Source: Bdellovibrionales bacterium RBG_16_40_8 (lineage in GTDB: Bacteria; Bdellovibrionota; Bdellovibrionia; Bdellovibrionales; UBA1609). From it: DNA of 7,298 nucleotides. Each line of letters starts with the position of its first letter. Position 1 is the stretch's first letter. The position numbers were made by a program, and so were the translations under genes. This document shows positions 5,348-7,298 of the stretch, piece after piece. The stretch is from positions 5,290-12,587 of the forward strand of contig MEPT01000092.1 of the NCBI GenBank assembly GCA_001769925.1, written 5' to 3'. The notes below the pieces were generated by a model. It did not search any database, had not been told where the DNA came from, and saw nothing but the letters and a program-made list of their open reading frames with translations.

Positions 5348-6200
5348 TATTATAACTTTTGTTGTTGGCCAGACTGCGTCTGGTAAGTCATGCTGGGCAA
5401 TTAAAGAGGCAATAAAATCTGGTGGCGCAATTTTAAATGCAGACAGCATTCAAATATATCGGCATCTAAATATTGGAGCGGCTAAGCCAACTTCTGAAGA
5501 CCAGAAGCGAGTAGAACATTTTCTTTATGATATGGTGCTACCTAGTGAAGAGTTTACGGCGGGAGATTATCGGCGAGCGGCTTTAGCGGTTATTGAAAAA
5601 GAGTTGCCTAGTAGGCCACTTTTTATTGTTGGTGGCAGTGGATTTTATTTGCAAGCCCTAGAAAATGGAATGTTTGAGGTTTCTCCCATATCAGCAGAAA
5701 TTAAAAAAAAAGTTTCTCTATTAATTGACTCGAATCAACTTTATTCTGAGCTTTGTCACGTTGACCCTATTTCTGCCAAACGTATTGAAGCAAATGATAC
5801 TTATCGTTTGCGTCGGGCCTTAGAGGTGACTTTATCTGAAGGCAAAGCATTTTCTAAGATTGACGAACAATTTCGTAAATCTAGGAAGCGGTTAAAAGAC
5901 AAGTATCGTGTGCGTAAGATTGGAATTGGCTGTGATAAAGAAAAATTGCGGCATAGAGTCACCCTTCGAGCAGAAATGATGCTTTCAGCCGGATTAATAG
6001 ATGAAGTAGAGAGATTGATAAATATGGGTTATGCCGATACAAAAGCATTGAACTCAGTGGGCTATAAAGAGGTAGCTTCTTTTTTGAGCGGTGGTATGAA
6101 AAAAGAGGAGTTACTGCAAGCCATAATTACAAGCACTATGCAGCTTGCTAAGCGCCAAATGACATGGTTTAAGCGAGATAAAGAAATTGTGTGGTATTAA
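5331..6200 (+). CDS. miaA: tRNA dimethylallyltransferase MiaA
   Basis: From TTG 5331 the protein has 289 residues, close to the usual 300. Motifs in order: P-loop GQTASGKS (13-20); NADSIQIYRHLNIGAAKPT (36-54), with D38 matching E. coli Asp42; VGGSGFYLQAL; RLRRALEV; RVTLR with R213 matching E. coli Arg217 (counted from memory); VGYKEV; and QLAKRQMTWFK near the C-terminus. The enzyme transfers a dimethylallyl group from DMAPP to N6 of A37 in tRNAs reading codons that start with U, which stabilises codon pairing. No ATG stands at the expected place: in-frame ATGs at 5250 and 5280 would add about 17-27 non-family residues and lie deep in mutL. TTG 5331 has a well-spaced GGAG; GTG 5325 is the alternative. 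In the C-terminal motif that commonly reads TRQLAKRQ, the Arg is Met270 here. A run of nine A lies at 5703-5711. It overlaps mutL by 17 bases and yicC by 1 base. Confidence 0.96.
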   Translation: MVESFNIITFVVGQTASGKSCWAIKEAIKSGGAILNADSIQIYRHLNIGAAKPTSEDQKRVEHFLYDMVLPSEEFTAGDYRRAALAVIEKELPSRPLFIVGGSGFYLQALENGMFEVSPISAEIKKKVSLLIDSNQLYSELCHVDPISAKRIEANDTYRLRRALEVTLSEGKAFSKIDEQFRKSRKRLKDKYRVRKIGIGCDKEKLRHRVTLRAEMMLSAGLIDEVERLINMGYADTKALNSVGYKEVASFLSGGMKKEELLQAIITSTMQLAKRQMTWFKRDKEIVWY

Positions 6201-7075
6201 TGAAAAGCATGACCGGATATGGTGAAAGTTTATCAAAGATTCATGGTGCTGAAATATCAGTTGTTATAAAATCTGTTAACGGTCGTTTTTTAGACTCACG
6301 TTTTCATTTACCTAAAGAATATTTGCATTTTGAAACTCAATTAAAGAAAAATATAAGCAAGTTATTCAGACGAGGCACGGTAGACATTTTCGTACAGCGA
6401 AGAGGTGAATCTAAGATAAAAATTAATTTTAATAAAGACATAGCTAATAAATGGGTTCAAGGTTATCGAGCGCTTTCACGATCTTTGCGTTTACCATTAT
6501 CTTCGCAAACTTTAATGGAAAAACTTACCGAACATACACAGATTTTTGATATAAGAGAGGCAGATAAAATTAATGGGGCAGAGAAAAAGGTATTTTTTTC
6601 TGTTTTTAGTGAAGCACTCAGACATTGTGATAAAGAAAGAATTCGCGAAGGTAAATCAATAAAACTGCATATAGAAAAAGTACTACAAAAACTTGCGCAA
6701 ATTGTTAACCGCATGAATAAATTACGAGCAGACGCTAACGCTGGGATTAGTGAAAAACTAAAAGAGAGATTTCAGCGAACAAGCTTTGCAAGCGATATAG
6801 AGCCATCGCGCTTTGCTCAAGAATTACTTTTTTACCTTGATAAAAGCGATATTTCTGAAGAAGTAGAGCGTTTAAAAGAGCATGTGCATATGTGTACTAC
6901 ATATTTACGGTCAAATGAGGCGCAAGGTAAAAAACTTGATTTTTATTCACAAGAATTGCTGCGTGAGGTGAATACAATAGGCTCAAAAGCTAACTATGCG
7001 CCGCTTACAGAACTTGTAGTTGAAGCGAAAAGTCTTATAGAAATTTTTAAAGAACAAGTGCAGAATGTTGAATGA
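6200..7075 (+). CDS. yicC: YicC-family endoribonuclease
   Basis: A 291-residue protein opening MKSMTGYGES, the hallmark N-terminus of the YicC family (SMTGFG). VIKSVNGRFLDSRFHLP (about 26-42) follows, corresponding to the conserved VNxRxLdxxxRLP segment. The middle is charged and helical (about 140-235), consistent with coiled coil. The C-terminal DUF1732 region has GKKLDFYSQELLREVN (243-258), TIGSKAN (259-265) and a final KEQVQNVE. E. coli YicC is an endoribonuclease reported to help degrade small RNA targets; the role in this organism is inferred. The start is ATG 6200, whose A is the last base of the miaA TAA stop (TAATG), which implies translational coupling; no good Shine-Dalgarno is present. 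GTG 6191 in frame would add three residues and is unlikely given the family start. A one-base gap separates it from gmk, a pairing seen widely in bacteria. Confidence 0.95.
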   Translation: MKSMTGYGESLSKIHGAEISVVIKSVNGRFLDSRFHLPKEYLHFETQLKKNISKLFRRGTVDIFVQRRGESKIKINFNKDIANKWVQGYRALSRSLRLPLSSQTLMEKLTEHTQIFDIREADKINGAEKKVFFSVFSEALRHCDKERIREGKSIKLHIEKVLQKLAQIVNRMNKLRADANAGISEKLKERFQRTSFASDIEPSRFAQELLFYLDKSDISEEVERLKEHVHMCTTYLRSNEAQGKKLDFYSQELLREVNTIGSKANYAPLTELVVEAKSLIEIFKEQVQNVE

Positions 7076-7076
7076 G

Positions 7077-7298
7077 ATGAATGCGGGTACGAAAAAAAAT
7101 ATTGATATGATAATAGTTGTTGGGCCTTCAGGAGTAGGTAAGTCAACGCTGGTTGACAAAATAACTGCTGAACTACCGGTATTATTTGACACCGTAACCT
7201 ATACGACACGTCCAATGCGAAAAGGAGAGCGCGAGGGGGTACCTTATCATTTTGTAAACGAAAATAGGTTTAAGGAGCTTATCAACAAAGATTTTTTT
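7077..7298 (+). CDS. gmk: Guanylate kinase, N-terminal 74 residues (3' end beyond window)
   Basis: The first 74 codons are present and the gene runs off the window. After a short polar N-terminus (MNAGTKKNID), MIIVVGPSGVGKSTL carries the P-loop GPSGVGKS (16-23). TYTTRPMRKGEREGVPYHFV (41-60) matches the GMP-binding segment of guanylate kinases: the (S/T)xTTRxxRxGExxGxxYxF pattern with R45 and Y57. The enzyme phosphorylates GMP to GDP with ATP and is essential for GTP and dGTP supply. ATG 7077 lies one base after the YicC stop (TGA 7073-7075). Met11 (ATG 7107) is a possible later start that would still keep the P-loop, and neither has a clear Shine-Dalgarno. A run of eight A sits at 7092-7099, just inside the gene. 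No frame break is visible in the part present. Confidence 0.96.
   Translation, partial: MNAGTKKNIDMIIVVGPSGVGKSTLVDKITAELPVLFDTVTYTTRPMRKGEREGVPYHFVNENRFKELINKDFF

Noticed and set aside
5237..5449. Minus-strand open frame across the mutL/miaA junction
   Set aside because: It lies wholly under well-identified mutL and miaA coding sequence and has no family features.
6463..6714. Minus-strand open frame inside yicC
   Set aside because: Antisense shadow of a conserved gene; Ser/Leu/Cys-rich composition typical of a spurious frame.
6983..7215. Two minus-strand open frames across the yicC/gmk junction
   Set aside because: They are antisense to conserved DUF1732 and P-loop coding sequence, overlap each other in different frames and show no motif.

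Overview
The window is a compact, AT-rich piece of a Gram-negative chromosome (judged by eye). Almost every base is coding, and neighbouring genes touch or overlap. It carries exported beta-rich proteins with signal peptides, an endonuclease-type MutL, and a mutL-miaA-yicC-gmk housekeeping run next to a dUTPase end. This suggests a Bdellovibrionota-like (formerly deltaproteobacterial) organism. That placement is inferred from gene content and general recollection, not from a search. No mobile elements, tRNA, rRNA or CRISPR repeats are visible.

Layout. Positions 2-94 hold the last 30 codons of a dUTPase (dut) on the + strand. It converges on a two-gene minus-strand operon (1363 down to 120). 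In that operon an exported, probably outer-membrane beta-barrel protein is followed, with a 1-base TAATG overlap, by a five-helix Yip1-type inner-membrane protein. An 82-bp divergent region (1364-1445) separates this pair from a + strand run. The run starts with a small membrane protein carrying two CxxC pairs (1446-1877), followed by a polyprenol-phosphate-mannose-synthase-like GT2 glycosyltransferase (1840-2544) and an exported SH3-like plus beta-barrel protein (2520-3566). These three overlap by 38 and 25 bases, so they are very likely co-transcribed and translationally coupled. The first half of the window is therefore cell-envelope biology of mostly unknown function.

From 3599 the window is a housekeeping operon: mutL (mismatch repair), miaA (tRNA i6A37 modification), a YicC-family endoribonuclease gene and the start of gmk (guanylate kinase, cut by the window end). 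The junctions are a 17-base overlap, a 1-base overlap and a 1-base gap. MiaA most likely starts at a TTG codon placed by a GGAG inside mutL.

The points most worth a second look are: the CxxC / two-helix / CxxC protein overlapping the glycosyltransferase; the SH3-linker-barrel architecture and its resemblance to the divergent barrel protein; a near-perfect inverted repeat placing the same TTAGTAT-AGG element before both divergent start codons; and promoter-like elements positioned so that mutL, and perhaps the minus-strand barrel gene, could be read from leaderless mRNAs.
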